NCBI RefSeq assembly: GCF_001613165.1
Contig: NZ_BDBV01000050.1
Location: forward strand, 1-64,000
DNA: 64,000 nt
From: Nocardia mexicana NBRC 108244
GTDB taxonomy: Bacteria > Actinomycetota > Actinomycetes > Mycobacteriales > Mycobacteriaceae
Direction: 5' to 3'
Each line of letters starts with the position of its first letter. Position 1 is the first letter of the stretch. Below the pieces are notes generated by a model. It was not told where the DNA came from. It did not search any database and saw nothing but the letters and a program-made list of their open reading frames with translations. The position numbers and the translations under genes were made by a program. Shown here piece after piece: positions 7,976 through 15,589 of this stretch.

Positions 7976-9202
7976 ATGAGACGAAGTACCCGCCGACGGC
8001 CGTTGAGTGCCGCGGTGCTCGTAGGAGTCTCGCTGCTCGCAGTCGGGTTCGGGGCCGCCGGTGCCGGCGCCCAGCCCGCGCAGGCGCCGATCGAGCAGCC
8101 GACGGAACAACAACTGGCAGACAACATCGCCCGGGGGCTGAAGAACCCCGCCGCACAACCGATCGCCGAGGACAGCGGCAGCGCCGGCAGTTCCGGGTCG
8201 GCGTGCACATCCGGAAGTGGCGCCGGATCCGGGAACGGGTCGGGTGACTGCTACGGCGGCTCCGGTTCGAGCTCGGGCTCCTCGGGCGGACATTCCTCGG
8301 ACACCGTGGGGTACGGCCCGGCGAGCACCTCGTTCCTCGCCGCGTTCGGCTACGGGCTGCTGAACCCGAATGTGGCGCCCCCCGGCACCAACGACTGGAA
8401 TTGCAAGCCGACGGCCGAGCATCCGGAGCCGGTGGTGCTGGTGCACGGGACCTGGGAGAACGCCTACAACAACTTCGCGTACATCAGTCAGCCGATCAAG
8501 GATGCCGGCTACTGCGTCTACACGTTCAACTACGGGCAGTCGAACCTGCTCGAGGGCGGCGGACTGGGCTCGGTGCTGCCGGGTGCCAACGGCACCGGGT
8601 ACATCCAGGATTCGGCCAAGCAGCTGGCGCCCTTCGTGGATCGGGTGCTGGCCGCGACCGGTTCGTCGAAGGTGAACCTGGTCGGGCACTCGCAGGGCGG
8701 CACCATGTCGCGGCAGTACCTGAAGTTCGAGGGCGGTGCGTCGAAGGTGCACCACATGATGACCTTCGGTGCGACCAACCACGGCACGTCGCTGGACGGG
8801 ATCGGCGCGCTCGGGCGCGCGATCAACAACTTCGGCATCGACGTGCTCGGTCTGATCGAGATCTTCGTGGGCCACTCGGGCATCCAGCAGACGATCGGCT
8901 CGGATTTCATCAACAACCTCAACGAGGGCGGTGACACCGTCCCCGGGGTCGACTACACGGTGGTCGGCACCCGCTACGACGAGGTCACCAACCCGTACGA
9001 CCTGACGTTCCTGAAGGCCGGACCGGGTGCGACGGTACGCAACATCACGCTGCAGGAGGGGTGCGAACAGGACCTGTCCGACCACCTGACGTTGATGTAC
9101 TCGCCGCGGGTGCTCTCGATCATCCTGAACGCGCTCGATCCGTCCCAACCGCTGCAGTGCACCTTCAACCCGTGGCTGCTGGGTGGTGGCGGCAAGCTCT
9201 GA
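7976..9202 (+). CDS. Secreted triacylglycerol lipase (Lipase_2/EstB-like) with Ser/Gly linker
   Basis: 408 residues. A signal peptide ends near GAAGAGAQPAQAP. A low-complexity Ser/Gly segment at about residues 70-105 has three Cys. The catalytic domain then starts at about residue 130 with EPVVLVHGTWENAYNNFAYI (oxyanion region). The nucleophile elbow is VGHSQGG, the likely acid lies in TRYDEVTNPYD and the His is in LSDHLTLMYSP, all typical of class-2 lipases. ATG 7976 has AGGAAGG upstream and puts the signal peptide at the N-terminus; a longer 5' frame exists but crosses the hairpin. It acts on extracellular lipid esters. The linker may let the domain reach through the envelope. Confidence 0.88.
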   Translation: MRRSTRRRPLSAAVLVGVSLLAVGFGAAGAGAQPAQAPIEQPTEQQLADNIARGLKNPAAQPIAEDSGSAGSSGSACTSGSGAGSGNGSGDCYGGSGSSSGSSGGHSSDTVGYGPASTSFLAAFGYGLLNPNVAPPGTNDWNCKPTAEHPEPVVLVHGTWENAYNNFAYISQPIKDAGYCVYTFNYGQSNLLEGGGLGSVLPGANGTGYIQDSAKQLAPFVDRVLAATGSSKVNLVGHSQGGTMSRQYLKFEGGASKVHHMMTFGATNHGTSLDGIGALGRAINNFGIDVLGLIEIFVGHSGIQQTIGSDFINNLNEGGDTVPGVDYTVVGTRYDEVTNPYDLTFLKAGPGATVRNITLQEGCEQDLSDHLTLMYSPRVLSIILNALDPSQPLQCTFNPWLLGGGGKL

Positions 9203-9215
9203 CCACCCACGAGCG

Positions 9216-9270
9216 GGTGTCCGGTGCGGTGCGAGAGCCCTGATTCCCTGGCGCGCCGCACCGGGACACC
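9216..9270 (+). terminator. Hairpin terminator after the class-2 lipase
   Basis: GGTGTCCGGTGCGG (9216-9229) pairs with CCGCACCGGGACACC (9256-9270), a 14-bp stem with one bulged base, starting 14 bases after the stop. Confidence 0.6.
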
Positions 9271-9351
9271 GCCCGCCGTAACGTCCGCGCGGGATGGGCA
9301 CGCCGGCCCAGCTCCGTATCCCGCACACGGCGATTCACATACGGCGGTTCC

Positions 9352-9392
9352 TGCCCGCCGGGTGGTGGATTACCCACACCGCCCGGCGGGCA
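9352..9392. promoter_or_regulatory. Inverted repeat before the Ag85-like gene
   Basis: Perfect 11-bp arms TGCCCGCCGGG (9352-9362) and CCCGGCGGGCA (9382-9392), 65 bases before the ATG at 9458. The loop contains GTGG-ATTA-CCCAC. The arms share CCCGCCGGG/CCCGGCGGG with the repeat at 5621-5657. Confidence 0.5.
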
Positions 9393-9457
9393 CCGGCCTG
9401 TTCCGGCGAGAAGCGTGCCGGTAATGTTGCCGATCCCCAAGAACAGGAGACTCGAAC

Positions 9458-10468
9458 ATGATCCGAAAACTACTGCGCGGCTGCGTGATACCCGCCGTAG
9501 TGGTCGCGGCCGGCGCCATGCTGGGGGCGGCGCCGGCCGCGTCGGATGCCCCGGACGGGTCGGCGATCACCGGCTCGTGGCCGGTGGACGGCCGCACGAT
9601 GCAGCTGCGGGTGCACTCGGCGGCGATGAACACCGACATCATGGTGAACGTGCAGCGGCCCGCCGACGCCGGTGCGCCCGCCCCGGTCCTGTATCTGCTG
9701 AACGGCGGTGGCGGGGGCCAGGATTCGGCCACCTGGCAGCGCAACACCGACGTCCTGGGCTTCCTGTCGGAGAAGCAGACCTACGTGGTGCAGCCGGTCG
9801 GCGGCAAGTGGAGCTATTACACCGATTGGCGCGCTCCGGACCCGAAACTCGGTGTGTACAAGTGGAAGACGTTCCTCACCGAGGAGCTGCCGCCGCTGAT
9901 CGACGCCGAATTCCAGACCACCGGCGCCAATGCCGTTGCGGGCCTGTCCACCTCGGGCACCTCGGTGCTGCAGCTGCCGATCGCCAAGCCGGGACTGTAC
10001 AAGGCGGTGGCCGCCTACAGCGGCTGCGCGCAGATCAGTGATCCGCTCGGGCGGCAGTTCGTGAAGCTGTCGGTGGAGGCCTGGGGCGGCGGCAATACGG
10101 TCAATATGTACGGCCCCGACAACGATCCGATGTGGGCCGCCAACGATCCCTACCTGCATGCCGAGCAGCTGCGCGGCCTGGCGCTGTACATCTCCAGCGG
10201 CACGGGCGCGCCCGGCGCGTACGACAAGTACGAGGGCAAGTACATGCAGCCCGGCCCGCGCGGCTTCTTCAACCAGATGCTGATCGGCGGCGTCATCGAG
10301 GCCGCGGTGAACCACTGCACCCACAATATGCAGAACAAGCTGGGCGAACTCGGCATCCCCGCGACCTTCGAGTTCACGCCCACCGGCACGCATTCGTGGG
10401 GCTACTGGCAGGACGCGCTGAAGAACTCGTGGCCCGTGCTGGCCTCGGGGCTCGGCGTGCCCGCATAA
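9458..10468 (+). CDS. Antigen 85-like esterase / mycolyltransferase family protein
   Basis: 336 residues with a signal peptide (VIPAVVVAAGAMLGAAPAASDA). The alpha/beta-hydrolase domain is of the esterase-D/Ag85 class: PVLYLLNGGGGGQDSATWQ, FLTEELPPLIDAEF, AVAGLSTSGTSVLQLP and THSWGYWQDAL. The presumed nucleophile is Ser164 in GLSTSGTS (Ag85 proteins have GLSMxGxSA) and the presumed His is in GTHSWGYW. Ag85 enzymes transfer mycolic acids to trehalose or arabinogalactan in the cell wall. Transferase versus hydrolase activity cannot be separated here. The start has AGGAG upstream. Confidence 0.88.
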   Translation: MIRKLLRGCVIPAVVVAAGAMLGAAPAASDAPDGSAITGSWPVDGRTMQLRVHSAAMNTDIMVNVQRPADAGAPAPVLYLLNGGGGGQDSATWQRNTDVLGFLSEKQTYVVQPVGGKWSYYTDWRAPDPKLGVYKWKTFLTEELPPLIDAEFQTTGANAVAGLSTSGTSVLQLPIAKPGLYKAVAAYSGCAQISDPLGRQFVKLSVEAWGGGNTVNMYGPDNDPMWAANDPYLHAEQLRGLALYISSGTGAPGAYDKYEGKYMQPGPRGFFNQMLIGGVIEAAVNHCTHNMQNKLGELGIPATFEFTPTGTHSWGYWQDALKNSWPVLASGLGVPA

Positions 10469-10582
10469 CCGCACCGTCGACCCCGGCCACCCCGGGCCTG
10501 CCCGGGAACGTGGCGGCATGGTCGTACACTTCCGTCGTATAGCCGAGCCGGCGCCGCGCAGGGGCGGCGCCGGGGAATGTCG

Positions 10583-10594
10583 AACGTCGACGTT
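10583..10594. promoter_or_regulatory. 12-bp perfect palindrome upstream of ABC1 kinase
   Basis: AACGTCGACGTT, embedded between two copies of TCGAACG (GTCGAACG ... TTCGAACG), 78 bases before the kinase start. It is operator-like; the regulator is unknown. Confidence 0.4.
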
Positions 10595-10630
10595 TCGAAC
10601 GAGAGCGACAAGGCGGTCGGAGCGGTGCAG

Positions 10631-10675
10631 ATGAGCTGGGCAGAGCGTGTGGTGACGATCGGTGGCGCGCGGTGA
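10631..10675 (+). CDS. Possible 14-codon leader ORF coupled to ABC1 kinase
   Basis: ATG at 10631 preceded by GGAG (spacing 8) reads MSWAERVVTIGGAR and stops at a TGA that overlaps the GTG start of the kinase (GTGA). The kinase GTG has no good ribosome site of its own, so translational coupling is plausible. The short frame could also be chance. Confidence 0.25.
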   Translation: MSWAERVVTIGGAR

Positions 10676-12057
10676 CGGCCGCGGCCCTGGAGACCGAGGC
10701 CGTGGCCGAACCGGAGGTGCTGCGACCGGCACTCGAGAAGTTCGGATTCTCCGAGTTCCGGCGCACGGCCGCGATCGGGACGGTGCTGGGCGGGTCGGTG
10801 ACACGCCGGGTGCTGCGGGGCGGCCTGCGGCGGTCGCGGCGGCGGCGCGCCATGGCCGACGGCATGGTCGACGGGTTCGAGGTGCTGGGCCCGATGTTCG
10901 TGAAGCTGGGGCAGCTGATCGCGTCGTCGCCGGCGTCGTTCCCCGACGAACTGGCAGACGCCTGCCTGCGCTGCCTCGACGACGTGCCGCCGTTCCCGGC
11001 CGTCGACGCGCGCGCCATCATCGAGGCCGACCTCGGGCGGCCGATCGGCGAGCTGTTCCGGGAGTTCGACGACGAGCCGCTGTCGGCGGCATCGGTGGCG
11101 CAGGTGCACGGGTGCGTGCTGGCCGACGGCCGTCCGGCGGTGGTGAAGGTGCAGCGCCCCGATATCGCCCGGCGCATGATCGTCGATCTGCGCGCGGCGT
11201 ACCGGCTGGCCGGGCTCATGGAGCGGCGGTCGGAGAACGCGCGGATCGCCAACGCCCAGGGCGTGGTGCGCGACCTGTACGAGACCACGGTCGCCGAACT
11301 GGACTTCCGCAACGAGGCCGACAATCAGACCCGCGCCCGCGCGCATCTGGGCGCCTTCGGTGACAACACGCATGTCGTTGTGCCCGAGGTGTATTGGGGC
11401 TACTGCGGGCCCCGGGTGCTGTGCATGGAGCGCATGAGCGGGATGCCGCTGGACCGCTTCGACGATATCCGCGCCGTGCACCCGGATCCGGAGCTGCTGA
11501 TCCGGCGGCTGGTCAAGGCGTGGGTGGAAAGCGTTGTCGTGCACGGCCTGTTCCACGGCGACGTGCACGCGGGCAATCTCTGGCTGCTCGACGACGGCCG
11601 CGCCGCCATGCTCGATTTCGGCATCGTCGGCACCATGACCCCGCAGTGGCGCGAGTTCGTGCGGGCGCTGTTCCACGCCAGCGCCATCGACGGCGACTTC
11701 CGGCCGGTCGCACGGGCCCTGCGCGAACTCGACCTGGTCGAGGGCGACGCGGGCGACGATGCCACCATCGGCCGCCAGCTGGCGACGGCGCTGGCGCCGG
11801 TGCTGTCGGGCAAGCTGGCCAAGCTCGATATGGGCAAGGTCGCCGCGCGGCTGGTCGAATTCGGCAAGCGCCGCGGCGCGTTCGGACCCGAGCAGCTCAT
11901 CCTGATGGGCAAGCAGCTCGGGTACTTCGAGCGCTACGCGGTGGCGCTGGCGCCGGGCTGGCGCCTGGGCCAGGACCTGTTCCTGTTCCGCAACGTCTTC
12001 CCCGACGAGGTGGCCGCGAAGGCGGCAGAGCAGGGCGTCGAACTGCCCGCCGACTGA
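10672..12057 (+). CDS. ABC1/AarF-family atypical protein kinase (UbiB-like)
   Basis: 461 residues with the ABC1 signatures: FVKLGQLIASSP (KxGQ motif), PLSAASVAQVHGCVLADG (Ala-rich nucleotide loop), AVVKVQRPDIARR (lysine), FHGDVHAGNLWLLDDG (catalytic loop) and AMLDFGIVG (DFG). UbiB/ABC1 proteins are ATPases or kinases linked to isoprenoid lipid metabolism, often membrane associated; actinobacterial members have no defined substrate. GTG 10672 is the only sensible start and is overlapped by a short upstream frame. A second, divergent ABC1 protein lies at 25193-26575. Confidence 0.85.
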   Translation: MTAAALETEAVAEPEVLRPALEKFGFSEFRRTAAIGTVLGGSVTRRVLRGGLRRSRRRRAMADGMVDGFEVLGPMFVKLGQLIASSPASFPDELADACLRCLDDVPPFPAVDARAIIEADLGRPIGELFREFDDEPLSAASVAQVHGCVLADGRPAVVKVQRPDIARRMIVDLRAAYRLAGLMERRSENARIANAQGVVRDLYETTVAELDFRNEADNQTRARAHLGAFGDNTHVVVPEVYWGYCGPRVLCMERMSGMPLDRFDDIRAVHPDPELLIRRLVKAWVESVVVHGLFHGDVHAGNLWLLDDGRAAMLDFGIVGTMTPQWREFVRALFHASAIDGDFRPVARALRELDLVEGDAGDDATIGRQLATALAPVLSGKLAKLDMGKVAARLVEFGKRRGAFGPEQLILMGKQLGYFERYAVALAPGWRLGQDLFLFRNVFPDEVAAKAAEQGVELPAD

Positions 12058-12094
12058 CTGTCGCGGCGGGTCTGTCGGGCGCCCGTGTCAGTCG
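12051..12094. terminator. Inverted repeat spanning two convergent stop codons
   Basis: Arms CGACTGAC (12051-12058) and GTCAGTCG (12087-12094). The TGA of the kinase lies in the left arm and the stop of the convergent secreted protein in the right arm. Confidence 0.4.
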
Positions 12095-12768
12095 ACGAAT
12101 TCTCGATCGCCGTAGCGGACCGCGGCCGGATCCCACGCGGCGCCCAGCCGACCGGCGAGTTCCTGGACCAGCGGCAGGTCGGCCAGGTCGGCGATCAGGA
12201 TCAGCGTGTCGTTCTCGGTGACGGAGCCGCCCACCAGCCGGGTGCGCGTCTCCGGGTCGGCGACCAGGGCGTCGTGGAAGCGGGTGACGTCGACGCCGGG
12301 AATTTCGACGGTGAAGGCGTCGCGAGCGGGGGAGTCGGCGGGCAGCGGCTCGAAGGTCAGCACCGACTCCTGGTGGAAACGGTTGCGGACCTGGTCGGCG
12401 ATGCGGTGCAGCTCGGGTCCGGCGAGGCAGGCCAGCCGGAACTCCCGCGACCGCTCGTAGGTGGCCCGCTGCTGGGTATCCGACCAGAACACGCCGCTGA
12501 CCAGCGTCGACCCGACCGGCAGCGTGAGCTCCCGCAGCGCGATCCCGTCGACCTGAAGTTCGAAGCCCTCCAACCGGTTTCGCAGCCTCGGATCGGTCGG
12601 GTCGGTGATGTTGTCGGTGTTGTCGGTGGCGAACAACTGCGCCTCGGCCTGCAGCGGATTGCCCGCCGCGCAGTCGCCCGGCCCCGCCTGCGCCGCCGGA
12701 GCTCCGGCGAGCAGCCCCGCCGAAATCGCCAGCGCCGCAAGCGCACCCGTAACCCTCGTACCGTTCAT
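12088..12768 (-). CDS. Secreted protein of unknown function
   Basis: 226 residues with a clear signal peptide (ALAALAISAGLLAGAPAAQAGPGD). The mature part has two Cys (GDCAAG, LACLAG), several short strand-like segments and an acidic C-terminus (YGDREFVD). I do not recognise the family. GGAGG sits seven bases before ATG 12768; the in-frame GTG two codons earlier would place that site on top of the start, so 12768 is preferred. It is convergent with the ABC1 kinase and its stop is only 30 bases away. Confidence 0.7.
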   Translation of the reverse strand: MNGTRVTGALAALAISAGLLAGAPAAQAGPGDCAAGNPLQAEAQLFATDNTDNITDPTDPRLRNRLEGFELQVDGIALRELTLPVGSTLVSGVFWSDTQQRATYERSREFRLACLAGPELHRIADQVRNRFHQESVLTFEPLPADSPARDAFTVEIPGVDVTRFHDALVADPETRTRLVGGSVTENDTLILIADLADLPLVQELAGRLGAAWDPAAVRYGDREFVD

Positions 12769-12954
12769 ATCCACCCTCCATGTCGCTTCGTCAGCATTCG
12801 ACCATGATTACCGAGAGGCCGTTCGAGCGTGCAGTGCCGCGCTCGAGCGGCTGTCGATGATTCGTTGCCGGGTGTGCTGCGGCTCGTCGTTACGGGGATA
12901 TGCTCAGCCGAACCGGGACACATGGGCCCCACGATCACCGAAAGGGTGCGTTTC

Positions 12955-13299
12955 ATGACCGACTCCGACCTGGGCGAGCTGCGGGAACGGGCGGCGGGCG
13001 GCGACAGCGATGCGATCGGTGAGCTGATCGTGCTGGCCGTCGAGCGCGGCGACATGGACGAGCTGCGCAGCCTGGCCGCCGCCGGAAGTTCCGACGCCGT
13101 CGACGAACTCGTCGAGCTGGCGGCCGACCGGGGAGACATGGGTGAGCTGCGGCGCTGGGCCGACAGCGGCAACGCCGACGCCGTCGACGAACTCGTGCAA
13201 TTGGCGACCGACCAGGGCGACCTCATCGAACTGCGCCGTCTCGCCGCGGGCGGCAACCGCGACGCCGCGGACGCCCTGGCCGAACTCACCTCGGAGTAG
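12955..13299 (+). CDS. Solo helical-repeat protein: four tandem 28-residue repeats
   Basis: 114 residues, essentially nothing but repeats. After MTDS come units starting at 12967, 13051, 13135 and 13219 (28, 28, 28 and 26 residues). The consensus is D-x-x-E-L-R-x-x-A-x-x-G-x-x-D-A-x-x-E-L-x-x-L-A-x-x-x-G, two short amphipathic helices per unit like Sel1, HEAT or ankyrin solenoids but of a different length. There is no signal peptide or membrane segment, so it is cytoplasmic; a protein-binding scaffold is the natural guess. ATG 12955 is chosen because it begins the repeat array directly with AAAGGG upstream. The nearest relative is unknown to me. Confidence 0.72.
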   Translation: MTDSDLGELRERAAGGDSDAIGELIVLAVERGDMDELRSLAAAGSSDAVDELVELAADRGDMGELRRWADSGNADAVDELVQLATDQGDLIELRRLAAGGNRDAADALAELTSE

Positions 13300-13403
13300 T
13301 CGGCAACCGCTGCCGGAACGCCGCCGCCCGAACTCCCGGCCATGCCGTCGGTCATCGAATACCCGTGCGGCGGTTGAGATCTGCGTGTGCGAGACTCGTC
13401 GCG

Positions 13404-14333
13404 ATGCTGACCTACTTTCAAGCGGCCGTCATCGGGGCGGTGCAGGGTGTCACCGAGTTGTTTCCGGTCTCGAGTCTGGGGCATTCGGTGCTGGTGGCCT
13501 CGTGGCTCGGGGGCGACTGGCAGATGATGGTCCGCTCGGACGAGCCCGGCGCGGACACGCCGTATCTGGCGTTCGTGGTCGCATTGCACGTGGCGACGGC
13601 CGTCGCACTGCTCGGTTACTACCGGCGGGATTGGCAGGCCATAGTGGCCGGATTCCTCGCGACCCTACGCACCCGGCGACTGCAGACCGTCCCGCAGCGG
13701 TTGGCGTGGCTGATCGTGATCGGGACCGGCCCGGTCGCCGTCCTGGGTCCGTTGCTCGAACATCCGCTGCACGTCCTGTTCGCGGCGCCGATCTACGCGA
13801 GCGTGTTCTTGACCCTCAACGGTGTCTTGCTGATTGTCGGAGAGGGCCTGCGTCGACGCAACGAACCGACGCTGGCGCAGTATGGTCGCAGGTTCGCGCT
13901 GCGGCAGGCGCATGGCGGACTGTGCACGATGGAGGTGCGCCAGTCCGACCGGCCGCTGGCGGCTCTCAGCCTGCGCGATGCTGCCGGTATCGGATTCGCG
14001 CAGGCCGGGGCCCTGTTGACGGGGTTCAGTCGATCCGGACTCACCATGGTCGGCGGTCTGTACCGAGGGCTCGAGCACGAGCACGCCGCCAAGTTCGCGT
14101 TCCTGCTCGCGACACCGGTGATTCTGGGCGCGGGCGTGGTGGAGCTGCCGGAGCTGACCGGACCGGCGACCGTCGGCATTCGTGGGCCGGTGCTGGTCGG
14201 CGCCATCGTGTCGGGCCTCGTGTCGTGGTTGTCGGTCCGGTTCCTGGAACGGTTCTTCCGGACTCGTACGTTGCTGCCGTTCGCGGTGTACTGCCTGGTC
14301 GCCGGCTCGCTGTCGATCGTCAGGTTCAGGTGA
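13404..14333 (+). CDS. uppP: Undecaprenyl-diphosphatase UppP/BacA
   Basis: 309 residues, polytopic membrane protein with about eight hydrophobic segments. The two UppP signatures are present in somewhat divergent form: AVQGVTELFPVSSLGHSVLV (usual GxTEFLPISSSGH) and AGALLTGFSRSGLTMVGGLY (usual PGxSRSG). The enzyme dephosphorylates undecaprenyl (or decaprenyl) diphosphate to recycle the lipid carrier for peptidoglycan and other wall polymers, and confers bacitracin tolerance when abundant. It also contains a longer hydrophilic insert around QAHGGLCTMEVRQSDRPL. The divergence suggests it may be a second, specialised copy. Convergent with an acyl-CoA dehydrogenase. Confidence 0.88.
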   Translation: MLTYFQAAVIGAVQGVTELFPVSSLGHSVLVASWLGGDWQMMVRSDEPGADTPYLAFVVALHVATAVALLGYYRRDWQAIVAGFLATLRTRRLQTVPQRLAWLIVIGTGPVAVLGPLLEHPLHVLFAAPIYASVFLTLNGVLLIVGEGLRRRNEPTLAQYGRRFALRQAHGGLCTMEVRQSDRPLAALSLRDAAGIGFAQAGALLTGFSRSGLTMVGGLYRGLEHEHAAKFAFLLATPVILGAGVVELPELTGPATVGIRGPVLVGAIVSGLVSWLSVRFLERFFRTRTLLPFAVYCLVAGSLSIVRFR

Positions 14334-14337
14334 GAAC

Positions 14338-15483
14338 CTACAGGCTCCTGCCGATGATCATCTTCATGATCTCGTTGGTGCCGCCGTAGATCTTCTGGAT
14401 TCGGGAGTCGGTGAAGGCGCGGGAGATGGGGTATTCGGCCATGTAGCCGTAGCCGCCGAACAGCTGCAGGCATTCGTCGGCGACGCGGCACTGCTGTTCG
14501 GTGAGCCACCATTTCGCCTTCGCGGCGGTCGGCACGTCGAGTTCGCCGCGCAGGTGCTTGGCGACGCAGTCGTCGGTGAAGGACCAGGCCACGCTCTTGA
14601 TGGTGTCGCATTCGGCGAGGACGAACTGGGTGTTCTGGAACTTGAAGATCGGCTTGCCGAACGCCTCGCGCTCCTTGGTGTAGGCGATCGTCATCTCGAC
14701 CGTCTTCTCGATGGCGGCGGCGGCCGCGACGGCCAGAATCAGGCGCTCCTGCGGCAGCTGCTGCATGAGCTGGATGAATCCGAGCCCCTCGGCGGTGCCG
14801 AGCAGATTCGACTGCGGCACCCGCACCTCGTCGAAGAACAGCTCGCAGGTGTCCTGGCCGTGCTGGCCCACCTTCTCCAGATTGCGCCCGCGCCGGAACC
14901 CGTCGCGGGTGGTCTCCACCGCGATCAGCGAAACCGTGTCCGCGCCTTTGCCTTCCGCGGTCTTGACGGCCACGACGACCAGATCGCACAGCAGCCCGTT
15001 GGAGATGAAGGTCTTGGCGCCGCTGATGACGTAGTCGTCGCCGTCCTTGACCGCCTTGGTGCGGATGCTCTGCAGATCCGATCCGGTGCCGGGCTCGGTC
15101 ATGGCGACGGCGGCCACGATCTCGCCGCTGGCCATCTTCGGCAGCCAGGCCCGCTTCTGTTCCTCCGTGCCGTAGGAATTGATGTAGTGGGCGACGATGG
15201 TGGAGTGCACCGGGTTGCCGAGGCTCGGCGCCATCGCCCGGGTCTGCTCGACGGCGACGACCGCCTCGTGCGCGAAAGTGCCACCGCCCCCGCCGTATTC
15301 CTCGGGAATGCTCAGGCACAGCAGCCCGACGTCGCCGGCCTTGTTCCAGATCTCGCGGTCCACGTGGTGCTGGCGTCCCCACCGGTCCTCGTTGGGGGCG
15401 CACTCCTTCTCGAAGAAGCGGCGCGCCAGCTCGGACAGCGCGTCCAGATCCTCGTCCATCCACGGTGAACGGTGCAAAGACAC
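14338..15483 (-). CDS. Acyl-CoA dehydrogenase (FadE family)
   Basis: 381 residues with full-length ACAD architecture: the N-terminal helical domain, the FAD/substrate signature AAVAMTEPGTGSDLQSIRT, a beta domain (VISGAKTFISNG), then KEREAFGKPI and QLFGGYGYMAEYPI, and the C-terminal YGGTNEIMKMIIGRSL. It oxidises an acyl-CoA to the enoyl-CoA and passes electrons to ETF; chain or branch preference cannot be told. GTG 15483 has AGGAG eight bases upstream. It lies 106 bases downstream of the AraC-type regulator in the same direction, suggesting co-transcription or regulation by it. Confidence 0.92.
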   Translation of the reverse strand: MSLHRSPWMDEDLDALSELARRFFEKECAPNEDRWGRQHHVDREIWNKAGDVGLLCLSIPEEYGGGGGTFAHEAVVAVEQTRAMAPSLGNPVHSTIVAHYINSYGTEEQKRAWLPKMASGEIVAAVAMTEPGTGSDLQSIRTKAVKDGDDYVISGAKTFISNGLLCDLVVVAVKTAEGKGADTVSLIAVETTRDGFRRGRNLEKVGQHGQDTCELFFDEVRVPQSNLLGTAEGLGFIQLMQQLPQERLILAVAAAAAIEKTVEMTIAYTKEREAFGKPIFKFQNTQFVLAECDTIKSVAWSFTDDCVAKHLRGELDVPTAAKAKWWLTEQQCRVADECLQLFGGYGYMAEYPISRAFTDSRIQKIYGGTNEIMKMIIGRSL

Positions 15484-15589
15484 AGCAGAACTCCTCTGTT
15501 CGGATGCTTGCCTCCGATGATGCGCAGCGGTCTGTGTGGTGCCAATGACCCGGCCGCTCGATTCCTTGACCGCAGCGCTCGAGCAGGAG

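Noticed and set aside
5700..8210. 836-residue open frame on the minus strand
   Set aside because: It is antisense to the PucR-type and lipase genes and in a different frame from the real YdcF-like gene.
14322..14339. AGGTTC/GAACCT hairpin across the uppP stop
   Set aside because: Only six base pairs, with a six-base loop; insufficient as a terminator on its own.
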